64,000 bases of DNA from CAUZIZ01 sp965219005 (lineage in GTDB: Bacteria > Acidobacteriota > UBA6911 > RPQK01 > JAJDTT01): assembly GCA_965219005.1 (NCBI GenBank), contig CBDCMS010000003.1:1488001-1552000 (forward strand). The letters are read 5' to 3'. Numbering within the stretch: the stretch's first letter is position 1; every line of letters begins with the position of its first letter. The translations under genes were made by a program, and so were the position numbers. The notes beneath the pieces are model-generated. The model was not told the origin of the DNA. It made no database searches and saw only the letters and a list, made by a program, of their open reading frames with translations. Shown here piece after piece: positions 1 through 7,602 of the stretch.

Positions 1-71
1 TCAGCTTCGACCGTAGGGTTCCCACGCGAGTCAAAGACTTCTCTGGCTCGTATTTCGAGGATTAGGGCCAC
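1..71 (-). CDS. eno: Enolase, 5' end only (runs off the window)
   Basis: Enolase interconverts 2-phosphoglycerate and phosphoenolpyruvate in glycolysis. Only the first 23 codons lie here. They read from a GTG at 71..69 into ALILEIRAREVFDSRG and then NPTVEA. This matches the conserved enolase N-terminus (typically xIxxIxAREIxDSRGNPTVE), and the spacing from start to the DSRGNPT motif equals that of the E. coli protein, which supports the GTG start. The gene lies 19 bases downstream of the TPR gene on the same strand, so it may be the last visible member of the exbB-exbD-exbD-TPR run. I see no strong Shine-Dalgarno sequence before the GTG. Identity rests on a short but very characteristic stretch. 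Confidence 0.85.
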   Translation of the reverse strand, partial: MALILEIRAREVFDSRGNPTVEA

Positions 72-90
72 GTCGACTCTGTTGAGTGTT

Positions 91-1053
91 TCAGCTGCCC
101 TGCTTCCCCCGGCGGATGCGTTCCTCAATCCGCTCGACACTGGCCTGAAGCTCGCCGCCAGGATTAAGTTGGTGGGCTTTCTTGTAGTTTAGCAGGGCTT
201 TATCGAAGAGCTTTTTCTTTTCGTAGATATAGCCGAGACGGCTGTAGACTTCCCACTGGTCCGGCAAGAGGTTCTCACTTTCCAAGAAGGCCTCCTCTGA
301 AGCCTTCAACTCTTCCATGAAGAGGTGGGCCAGGCCGAGGTTGAACCAGGCCTGTCCGTCTTCTGGTTTGCTCCGAACGTAGATCCTGAGAAGATCGGCA
401 GCCTTTCTGTACTTCCCCTCCTCCAGAGATTGAACCGCCTCCTCGAACTCGATCCGAGCGAGATATCTTTGGGCTTCCTTGGACTTGGGTTCCAGGGCGA
501 GGGCCTGCTTGAGATATGACTCTGCTCCTGACTGGTTCTTCAGATGGTAGAGCGCCATGCCGAGCTGCAGCACATCTACGAACTCACCTCGTTTGATGGA
601 AACGGCTTTTTCCAGATCCGAAACCGCCCGCTCGAAATCGCCGGCGTTGAAGTAGGCTGAACCGCGCACGTGGTAAACCTGGTAACGATCCCGAGGCGAA
701 CGGGCGAAGCGTTCACTCTTCAACAACGCTGCGATGGCTTCGCGATAGTTTCCCTTGTTGTAATTGGCAATACCCAGACCATGATGGGAGACGAACGTAT
801 CGTTCTTCAGCTCTAGAGCCTTCTCAAAGGCAGTGATTGCCGCTGGGTAGTTCTTCGTTTCCAGGTAGCACTTGCCCAGAATCCGATACCCGTTTTCGTA
901 GTCTGGACTGGCCTCTACCAGCTGTTCGAATTCTGCGATCGCCTTGGCGTACTGCTGCTGCTTGTAGTAGGAAATCCCCTTCTGGAAATCCCCTTCAGCC
1001 AGCGCCAGGCCCGACAGAAGCAGCACTGAGAAAACGAAACCAACCTTCTTCAT
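91..1053 (-). CDS. Secreted tetratricopeptide-repeat protein
   Basis: A 320-residue protein with an N-terminal signal peptide (residues 1-19, MKKVGFVFSVLLLSGLALA) followed by about eight TPR units between residues 22 and 310, recognisable by repeated A/G-x-x-Y/F and P positions (for example NYPAAITAFEKALEL and LFDKALLNYKKAHQLNP). No catalytic domain is visible. TPR solenoids mediate protein-protein contacts. Export to the periplasm and its place directly after exbB-exbD-exbD suggest it works with that proton-channel complex, as TPR proteins often do in such clusters; this role is inferred. It starts 36 bases after the second exbD and is followed 19 bases later by enolase. Confidence 0.8.
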   Translation of the reverse strand: MKKVGFVFSVLLLSGLALAEGDFQKGISYYKQQQYAKAIAEFEQLVEASPDYENGYRILGKCYLETKNYPAAITAFEKALELKNDTFVSHHGLGIANYNKGNYREAIAALLKSERFARSPRDRYQVYHVRGSAYFNAGDFERAVSDLEKAVSIKRGEFVDVLQLGMALYHLKNQSGAESYLKQALALEPKSKEAQRYLARIEFEEAVQSLEEGKYRKAADLLRIYVRSKPEDGQAWFNLGLAHLFMEELKASEEAFLESENLLPDQWEVYSRLGYIYEKKKLFDKALLNYKKAHQLNPGGELQASVERIEERIRRGKQGS

Positions 1054-1089
1054 CGCTCACAACTCAGGAAAACACTGCTCGGCAGACTG

Positions 1090-1521
1090 CTATTCAAAGA
1101 CTCCGAAGGCCTTCCATCTTTCGACTTCGGCCTCGGTGGGAATAGATACGTTCGCGACCTGAAGTTTCTTCAACACATCCAAGACATCAATCATGGCGTA
1201 GTAGGGCACATGTCCCAGGGTCTGGACGATGACGGGCTTGTTGGGGTTCTGCCCCATCTTCATCTCGACGTAAGCCTCCAGAGACTCAAGGGTCATGGGG
1301 GCTTTATCAACCAGGATCTGCTCTTCGCCCACGACCTTGATGTGGATTGCCTCCTCGGGCTGAATGTCGAGCTGGGTTGGATCGTCTTTGGGCAGCGCAA
1401 ACTGTAGTCCGCGAGTGGAAGTAAACACCGCGGTAAGCATAAAGAAGATAATGAGAAGGAAGGCGATGTCTGCCATCGACGAAGTCGGAATCTCGGAGGT
1501 TGTCCTCTGTCTTCGTTTCAC
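1090..1521 (-). CDS. ExbD/TolR-family protein (second copy)
   Basis: A 143-residue biopolymer-transport protein of the ExbD/TolR family. A short basic N-terminus is followed by one membrane helix (about residues 13-34) containing MADIAFLLIIFFML, whose Asp is the conserved proton-pathway residue. The rest is a periplasmic domain ending near residue 140 (VSIPTEAEVERW). With an ExbB partner such proteins form an inner-membrane motor that uses the proton gradient to drive TonB-type or Tol-Pal-type work. It begins 5 bases after the preceding exbD and is clearly its paralogue, although the periplasmic domains have diverged. No TonB, TolA or TolB is visible, so the energised partner is unknown. Confidence 0.9.
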   Translation of the reverse strand: MKRRQRTTSEIPTSSMADIAFLLIIFFMLTAVFTSTRGLQFALPKDDPTQLDIQPEEAIHIKVVGEEQILVDKAPMTLESLEAYVEMKMGQNPNKPVIVQTLGHVPYYAMIDVLDVLKKLQVANVSIPTEAEVERWKAFGVFE

Positions 1522-1526
1522 GGCCT

Positions 1527-1955
1527 TTAGATCTCCCTCACCACTTTCCGATCAGTGAGAAGTCCGATGCGGCGGGCTCCGTTGTTGCGTAGCTGCTCCA
1601 GAACGCTGTCAACCATCTCGTACCTGACCACTCGGTCCGCCTTGATCAGGAATTCCTTTTGTGGAACTATCTTGACAATTCCCTCCACCAAAGGGCCAAT
1701 CTCGGAGTAGGTTGCTAAAGGAATAGCTGGCTGCTCCCCATCGGTAAAACTGAGTTGTCCCTGGGGTGAGATCGCAATGATCGCCGCATCCTTACTGAGC
1801 TCTGTGCGGATTTCGGATTCAGGCAGCTGGACTGACGTCTTCTCCGGAGAGAAGGAGGTCGTGAGCATGAAGAAGATGATCAGCAAGAAGGCGATGTCTG
1901 CCATGGGCGCAGTCGGGATTTTGGGAGCCAGGGGGGCAAACTTCGGACGCTTCAT
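1527..1955 (-). CDS. ExbD/TolR-family protein (first copy)
   Basis: A 142-residue ExbD/TolR protein with one membrane helix (about residues 16-37, PMADIAFLLIIFFMLT) carrying the conserved intramembrane Asp, followed by a periplasmic domain of about 100 residues. Its ATG overlaps the stop codon of exbB (ATGA), indicating translational coupling. The next gene is a second exbD 5 bases away. ExbB with two different ExbD subunits is a known arrangement in several Gram-negative phyla; which transporter or gliding or Tol-like function is served cannot be read from these sequences. The family call is secure, the physiological partner is not. Confidence 0.9.
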   Translation of the reverse strand: MKRPKFAPLAPKIPTAPMADIAFLLIIFFMLTTSFSPEKTSVQLPESEIRTELSKDAAIIAISPQGQLSFTDGEQPAIPLATYSEIGPLVEGIVKIVPQKEFLIKADRVVRYEMVDSVLEQLRNNGARRIGLLTDRKVVREI

Positions 1956-2641
1956 ACAGCGGTTCTCTGCTCCTCCGCCGCCTTGGGCAGCCCCTCTTCT
2001 CGATCTTTTTCCTCAATCTCACTGAAGGTTTCCAACAGCATCGAGGAACTCGTCTCCATGTCCAAACCCAGAACGGAGACCTTGTTTGTAAAATAGTTGT
2101 AAAGGGCCTGGACTGGAAACGCGATCGCGAGTCCAGTAGCAGTCGTGATCAATGCCTCAGAAATACCTCCAGCGACGGCCTGAGGATTCCCGAGCCCGAC
2201 CTCAGCCAACGCGTCGAAGGAGGCAATCATCCCCGAAACCGTACCCAGGAAGCCCAACAGGGGAGCGACATTGGCGACCGTAGCCAGTATCCACAAACCC
2301 TTCTCGAGCTTGGACACCTCGTGCAGTGCCACGCTCTCCATCGCCTTTTCAATCTCCTCGTGGGACTTGCCATAGCGAAGCAGTCCGGACTTCAAAGTAC
2401 TTGCTACCGGATGCGTATAGGACTCACACACCTCAAGTGACTGGCGGAAATCACCTTCGAGGAGTGCTTCCCGCACCGAGGAAAAGATGTCTGCTGTCGT
2501 TCCCTTGATCCGATAGTAGGCAATCATTCTTTCGATGATATAAATCAAGGCTAGAATCGAACATAAGAGCAGGGGCACCATCATCAAGCCCCCTCTTTGG
2601 AAGTAGGTCCAGAGGGTCCCCCCGATTGCTAAAACCACCAC
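1952..2641 (-). CDS. ExbB/TolQ/MotA-family proton channel protein
   Basis: A 229-residue inner-membrane protein of the MotA/TolQ/ExbB family. Three membrane helices are visible: about 17-36 (GGLMMVPLLLCSILALIYII), 107-135 (VANVAPLLGFLGTVSGMI, the family signature) and 150-178 (ALITTATGLAIAFPVQAL). It pairs with the two ExbD proteins to form a proton-driven motor. Translation starts at one of two consecutive GTG codons (2641 or 2638). A Shine-Dalgarno AAGGAG lies 3 or 6 bases upstream of them, so the second GTG is better spaced, but the longer reading is given. The start of an operon exbB-exbD-exbD-TPR(-eno) is supported by overlaps and short gaps and by a good sigma70 promoter at 2755-2784. 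Confidence 0.9.
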   Translation of the reverse strand: MVVLAIGGTLWTYFQRGGLMMVPLLLCSILALIYIIERMIAYYRIKGTTADIFSSVREALLEGDFRQSLEVCESYTHPVASTLKSGLLRYGKSHEEIEKAMESVALHEVSKLEKGLWILATVANVAPLLGFLGTVSGMIASFDALAEVGLGNPQAVAGGISEALITTATGLAIAFPVQALYNYFTNKVSVLGLDMETSSSMLLETFSEIEEKDREEGLPKAAEEQRTAV

Positions 2642-2754
2642 AGTCTCCTTCCGTTCTTCAAGGCCATCGTCTTACCTGATAAAGGCCATGGGGCCTCGAT
2701 CTTTCTTGTTAGAGTGCGGAAATCCAACAAAGTATCATCTACCCAGGGAAAATC

Positions 2755-2784
2755 ATCATAGCGTCGGGGTCGAGGGCAAGTCAA
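2755..2784 (-). promoter_or_regulatory. Predicted sigma70 promoter of the exbB-exbD operon
   Basis: On the minus strand TTGACT (2784..2779) and TATGAT (2760..2755) are separated by 18 bases; each box matches the consensus in five of six positions. Transcription would start near 2748, about 107 bases before the exbB start. The surrounding 334-base gap between the response-regulator stop (2976) and exbB holds no convincing gene. Prediction from sequence only. Confidence 0.55.
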
Positions 2785-2975
2785 ACCAGCGTGCGCCGCC
2801 CGGTCACCCCCCGCAAACGCCCGGCTTTGTGGCCTTGGACGACTGGAAAGCAGGAGCTTCATTTCGGTCATCTTTCGCACTGGAACAGCACCATCGCTGC
2901 CCGCTTGATCCTCGCCCTGCCTTGGTCTCCAAACATCTCCGTTTTTCCCGAGAGCACCAGGATAGTCAGGATGGG

Positions 2976-4367
2976 TCAAGACCTCTTGATCAGCAGCCGC
3001 TTCAACTTTTCGTTGAGGGTGGTGGGATTGATGCGCAACAGGGTTGCTGCCTTCTTCTGATTCCAGTCTGTCTTGTTCAGCGCAACCGTGATCAGGTTAC
3101 GCTCAAACTCAGTCACAAGCTCTTTGAGGGAGCCATTGTTTTCGCTCAGATTGATGCGTCCAAGGTTGACCGAAGTCGAGTCGAGGATTTCCTTCGGTAG
3201 CAGGGACCGCGTGATCGGACCCTCCTCCGGACAAAGGACGACTCCATGCTCAATCGCATTCTCCAGTTCACGGACATTGCCGGGCCAGTCATAGTCCACC
3301 AGTGCTTTAAGGATGTCCTGATCCCAAGAGAGAGGGGCACGTTGGTTCTCTTCGCAGAAACCCGTTACGAAGTGATCTACTAGAAGCGGGATGTCGTCTT
3401 TCCGATCTCGGAGAGGGGCTAGGTTGATGTTGATGACGTTCAACCGATAGTAAAGATCCTCTCGGAACTCTCCAGCGGCCACTGCCTGCTTCAGATCGAC
3501 GTTGCTCGCAGCCACGATCCTCACGTCGACCTTGATATTCTCAAGACCTCCCACCCGGCGAAACTCGCGTTCTTGAATCACGCGCAGCAGCTTGGCTTGG
3601 ATCTGTAGTGGAACGGTTGCGATCTCATCCAGAAAGATAGTGCCCCCGTCAGCGACCTCAAACAGGCCCTTCTTGGCCGAGGTGGCACCGGTGAAGGCTC
3701 CTTTGACGTGGCCAAAGAGCTCGCTCTCCAAAAGTTCCGAGGGTATCGTCCCGCTGTTGACGGTAACGAAAGCGGCATCCACTCGGGGGCTCAGATTGTG
3801 AATCGCCTTAGCGACCAACTCCTTTCCAGTCCCGCTCTCTCCGCCGATCAGGACAGTACTTCGGCGCGGTCCAACCTGGGAAATCAGGTTGTAGACCTGC
3901 TGCATCGGCTCGCTCTTACCAACCAGATTCTGGAAGGTAGACCGTCCCTGTCGCGTGGTCCGGAGCTGCCGATTCTCGATCTCGAGATTACGCTTTCTAA
4001 GGCCATTCTTTATGACCAGGAGCAACTCTTCGTTTCTGAAAGGCTTGGTGACGAAGTCGAAGGCACCCAATCTAGTGGCCTTCACGGCATTTTCGATGGA
4101 AGCGTAGGCGGTTATCATGACCACGACGAGGTCCGGGTCCAGGTCCAGCATTCTCTCCAGGGTACCCAGTCCATCCAGGCCAGGTAGCATCAGATCGAGT
4201 AGGACCACACCTACGGGTTCCTGTTGAATCCGTTCCAGGCCTTCTTCTCCGGTCGAACTGGTGATGACCTTGTACTCGGCCTCTTCGAGGAGACGCGAGA
4301 TAACGTCCCGCATTATCTCCTCGTCATCGACCAAAAGAATGCAGGGTCTTGCGGGCATCGACTTCAA
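2976..4367 (-). CDS. Sigma54-dependent response regulator, NtrC family
   Basis: A 463-residue regulator with the classic three domains. The receiver domain (about 8-122) has the acidic pocket VDDEE and the phospho-acceptor D58 in LLDLMLPG. The AAA+ domain (about 145-380) has Walker A GESGTGKE, the sigma54-contacting loop GAFTGA, Walker B GGTIFLDEIA and an arginine-finger region. The C-terminus (about 415-463) is a Fis-type helix-turn-helix (NQKKAATLLRINPTTLNEKL). All residues needed to activate sigma54 RNA polymerase are present. Its ATG overlaps the stop of the upstream histidine kinase by four bases, so the pair is translationally coupled and presumably cognate. Target genes are not evident; exbB has a sigma70-like promoter. 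Confidence 0.93.
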   Translation of the reverse strand: MKSMPARPCILLVDDEEIMRDVISRLLEEAEYKVITSSTGEEGLERIQQEPVGVVLLDLMLPGLDGLGTLERMLDLDPDLVVVMITAYASIENAVKATRLGAFDFVTKPFRNEELLLVIKNGLRKRNLEIENRQLRTTRQGRSTFQNLVGKSEPMQQVYNLISQVGPRRSTVLIGGESGTGKELVAKAIHNLSPRVDAAFVTVNSGTIPSELLESELFGHVKGAFTGATSAKKGLFEVADGGTIFLDEIATVPLQIQAKLLRVIQEREFRRVGGLENIKVDVRIVAASNVDLKQAVAAGEFREDLYYRLNVININLAPLRDRKDDIPLLVDHFVTGFCEENQRAPLSWDQDILKALVDYDWPGNVRELENAIEHGVVLCPEEGPITRSLLPKEILDSTSVNLGRINLSENNGSLKELVTEFERNLITVALNKTDWNQKKAATLLRINPTTLNEKLKRLLIKRS

Positions 4368-7225
4368 TGAACTCGCTTGATGGGAAAGTGCAGCGTGAAG
4401 GTAGTGCCCTCGCCCACGTGGCTCTTGACGTTGATGCGTCCTGAATGTTCCTGAATGATGCCGTAGGATACTGAGAGACCTAGTCCCGTGCCCTTACCAA
4501 CTTCCTTGGTGGTAAAGAACGGGTCATAGATCTGTTTGATGTTCGCTCTTGGAATGCCTCGGCCAGTGTCTTTCACTTCGACAACCAGCTGCGAATCCTC
4601 CTGGAAGGTCTTGACACCGATCTGACCGCCTTTAGGCATCGCATCCCTTGCATTCAACAACAGGTTGACGAACACCTGTTGAAGCCTGCCCCCGTTTCCG
4701 CGAGTGGATGGCAAAGCTGGATCCAGATCCAACTGAACTTCCACCCGATTCTGATGCATTTGGTGGTCCAGCAGTTCCAACGTCTCCATCATCACCGAAT
4801 TCAGGCTGATATCCGTCAGATCGCCGTCGCTGACCCGGGCAAAATTGACGAGGTTGTTCACGATGGTTGAGGCTCGGACCGCCTGCTTCTCGATCTGCTT
4901 CAGATCGTCGTGTCGAGGATCTTCCGGTGGAGTCCTTCCCAGCAGCAACTGCGTATAGCCCGAAATCCCAGCCAAAGGCGTGTTGACTTCATGGGCTACT
5001 CCCGCAGCGAGCAATCCAATCGAGGTTAGTTTTTCGGCCTGTAGAAGTTGGTTCTCGAGCCGGACTTTCTCGGTAACATCATTGAACACGAGAAGTGTCC
5101 CGGTGACGACATCATCGTGTACCACGAAGGGGGAAAGAGTGATATCGACCAGTCTGGTTGCACCCTCCCTCGACTCGAGGTATGTCTTTTGCAGGCGCCC
5201 CGTCTCCTTGGCCAACCAGAGAGTTCCCTCCAACACCTCGCGAATGGTTCCGAGTAGATCGGCCGGAAAGACGTCCGCTAGATTCTTTCCGACGGCATCG
5301 GCCGAAGTAAGTCCATACAGCGATTCCATCGAACTATTCCAAACCGTGATTTTCCCCTCAGAATCGACCACGATCACGCCGGCAATGATGCTTTCGATCA
5401 CATTTTCGCTGTAGACCCTCAGTCGCTGCAGCTCGCTCGCCTTCGATTCCAGCGACCGGTAGAGACCAGCATTGTCGAGAGCGATAGCCGCATATCCCGA
5501 CAGGGTCGCGACAAGATCTAGATCCTCACTGCTCAGCAACCCGCTCTTGCCACGTCTTCCCAATCCCAGCAATCCAATGACCCGACCCCGAAGTATCAGT
5601 GGTTGCACATAGTAGATTCCCCACTCGGCCAACTTCTGCCGCAGTGCGCTTATCTTCTCGTTGGGCGGTGAGAGAAAAATCGGATTCAACTGCCGATCAA
5701 AATCGGCAAATACACTCTGGGGCACCTCCAGATAGTTGGGCAAGTCGCCACTGTCAGGGAGGTCGCGCGAGTGGTAAAGCCGAAAAATATCGGCCTCAGA
5801 TCCGGACCTGAGAAACAGTGCGACCGGCGAAACATTCAGCGTTTGGAAGATCCGATCGGTTATTCTCTCGGCCAGAAGCGGCAAGCTGATCTCTGAGCTC
5901 AAGGTCTTTCCGAACTCGGCGAAAGATTCGCGATAGTCGTATTCCTCTTTGTAGAAATGGCGATCCAATCGCTCCTGGATCCGATTCTTGATGGGAGCGA
6001 AAAGGAAAGCTACAACCAAAGCCAAAACCGAAAAGAGCTCGAACCCAGAGCCTGACGAAAGACCCTGAAGGGCACGTCCGATCAACAGTACCATCCCCAC
6101 ATAGAGGACCAGTAAGATCCAGCTCGCAAGGACGTAGGCCGCGCTCTCCCGGAAGATCAGCTCTACATCCATCAAACGATATCGGATGATGGCGTATCCA
6201 AAACAAAGCGGTATCAGCGCCAGACCAAGAATCGAAGCCTCCATCAACTTGAGAATCGGCAAACCCAGAAAATAGGGGACGACATAAAAACAGGCAAAAG
6301 GGATCAAAGCGGCTACAGTGCCATGTAAGACCCACTTCATCTGCTGCCGCCGCAACAGGGAAGTCGCACTCCTTCGGTTGTAGGCCAGAGCCCAGACACC
6401 CAGTCCGAAAAATGCTCCGAAGTGGGCCACGTGTAGAGAATCGAGAAACTGGGCTATCTGAGGATTTCGGGGTAAACCAAGGGGCTGAAGCAAGCCCAAA
6501 AACCAGGCACTGTGTAGGGTCAGCAGAATCAGAAAGGGGGCGTAGAGAATGCCCTTGAGTCGGGCTGCTCCCCGAACGAAGGGAACAGGCTCCGGGAAAA
6601 AGCAGCAGAAATGGAGGAACAAAGGCGGCAGCAGGAGCAGCGCGACCGCAGACGCCCAATAGATCAACAGGTCAAAGCTGTCAGCCCGCCCCGAGTATCG
6701 ATACAGGTACAGCACGAACGAGACCAGGCAAATCAAGTAGAAGTGCAGCGCTCCTTCAGCCTTCCACGCCCGAAGGAAAATCAGGAGTCCGATGACCAGA
6801 TGAACCAGGGCCACAAGTGTCAGAAAAAGGTCGGTGCTGCCCAGGAGCCATTTCTCATCGAGAGCGAAAGTGACCTCAACCTCTACGTCACTCGATGCCT
6901 TTCGGACAACATAGGCTACCGGAGTTCCCTGGGGCAGCGCCTCCAGCAGCATCTCGAGGGCTTCCGTGTGGTCATCGAGATCTCGAATCTCTACACCCGA
7001 GATCGCCACCAATCGATCCCCTGTAGCCAAGCCAGCTGTCGGTCCCCCGGTCGACGGATCCGCGACCCTGCGTGCCACCAGGCCCGAGTCGGTTTCACCC
7101 CATACCATTCCGTCCCAGGGCTGTCTCCAATCAGCCCGATCCCGAAGATTCACAATTCCTAGATACAAAGCAGCAAAAGCTGAGATCAGCACCAGGAATG
7201 TTTTCAGGCGGGAACCTAGAATCAT
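4364..7225 (-). CDS. Membrane histidine kinase with PDZ, GAF and PAS domains
   Basis: A sensor kinase of 953 residues from the ATG at 7225. Order: one membrane helix (about 9-27), a periplasmic PDZ domain (about 42-122, ATGDRLVAISGVEI), several membrane helices (about 135-400), a GAF domain (about 430-585), a PAS domain (about 612-730), the dimerisation domain with phospho-acceptor H745 in GVAHEVNTPLAG, and a HATPase domain with N box NLLLNARDAM, DTGRGIP and KGTGLGLSV. It would phosphorylate the NtrC-type regulator that overlaps it. A longer reading from TTG 7264 exists, but the ATG at 7225 has a well placed AAGGG seven bases upstream. A PDZ domain on a kinase suggests sensing of exposed protein C-termini or envelope damage; that is inference. 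Confidence 0.9.
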   Translation of the reverse strand: MILGSRLKTFLVLISAFAALYLGIVNLRDRADWRQPWDGMVWGETDSGLVARRVADPSTGGPTAGLATGDRLVAISGVEIRDLDDHTEALEMLLEALPQGTPVAYVVRKASSDVEVEVTFALDEKWLLGSTDLFLTLVALVHLVIGLLIFLRAWKAEGALHFYLICLVSFVLYLYRYSGRADSFDLLIYWASAVALLLLPPLFLHFCCFFPEPVPFVRGAARLKGILYAPFLILLTLHSAWFLGLLQPLGLPRNPQIAQFLDSLHVAHFGAFFGLGVWALAYNRRSATSLLRRQQMKWVLHGTVAALIPFACFYVVPYFLGLPILKLMEASILGLALIPLCFGYAIIRYRLMDVELIFRESAAYVLASWILLVLYVGMVLLIGRALQGLSSGSGFELFSVLALVVAFLFAPIKNRIQERLDRHFYKEEYDYRESFAEFGKTLSSEISLPLLAERITDRIFQTLNVSPVALFLRSGSEADIFRLYHSRDLPDSGDLPNYLEVPQSVFADFDRQLNPIFLSPPNEKISALRQKLAEWGIYYVQPLILRGRVIGLLGLGRRGKSGLLSSEDLDLVATLSGYAAIALDNAGLYRSLESKASELQRLRVYSENVIESIIAGVIVVDSEGKITVWNSSMESLYGLTSADAVGKNLADVFPADLLGTIREVLEGTLWLAKETGRLQKTYLESREGATRLVDITLSPFVVHDDVVTGTLLVFNDVTEKVRLENQLLQAEKLTSIGLLAAGVAHEVNTPLAGISGYTQLLLGRTPPEDPRHDDLKQIEKQAVRASTIVNNLVNFARVSDGDLTDISLNSVMMETLELLDHQMHQNRVEVQLDLDPALPSTRGNGGRLQQVFVNLLLNARDAMPKGGQIGVKTFQEDSQLVVEVKDTGRGIPRANIKQIYDPFFTTKEVGKGTGLGLSVSYGIIQEHSGRINVKSHVGEGTTFTLHFPIKRVH

Positions 7226-7602
7226 TTCAAAACCCTTGCTGCCACCGAACACATTGTCGCGCAAGGCACACGAAGACCTACCAACATCTCCACATTTCCA
7301 ATTATAGCAATTCGGATGCCACTCCTGAGTTTAGGTCTCGAAATTCAGCTCAACCTGTTGTTTCAAATAGAGATCTGGCCGCTCTTGCGAGCTTCTCCGA
7401 GGTACCTACCAGGCCCACTGTCCAATTACTTGGATCGTCTCCAAAACGTTGGATAGGCCGAAACCAAGTGCCCCATTTCATAAACAGGATCACGTTTGTG
7501 GGGAGCGCGGGGGAATCGACGGCTCGAGGCAGCGACGAAGCAATTCCTTTTAGGGCGACCGTATTTGGGAAATGGGGTAGCGGTGAGTTGAGAGAAAGGA
7601 CT
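7226..7602. other. Intergenic gap with kinase promoter
   Basis: This 377-base gap holds no supported gene. Its only recognisable element is the promoter listed at 7301-7309. An open frame on the plus strand crosses it, but that frame is the antisense shadow of the two flanking minus-strand genes. Confidence 0.5.
7301..7309 (-). promoter_or_regulatory. Extended -10 promoter of the histidine kinase gene
   Basis: The minus strand reads TGCTATAAT (7309..7301), a perfect TATAAT preceded by the TGn extension. No good -35 box lies at the usual distance, which fits an extended -10 promoter. The start point would be near 7294, about 70 bases before the kinase ATG at 7225. Confidence 0.5.

Noticed and set aside
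2629..2979. 116-codon minus-strand open frame between the response regulator and exbB
   Set aside because: Rich in R, P and G with no domain; it overlaps the exbB start and covers the predicted exbB promoter.
5796..6659. 287-codon minus-strand frame inside the histidine kinase
   Set aside because: It lies in another frame of the same strand as the kinase; rich in C, S, F and R, as expected for a shifted membrane-helix sequence.
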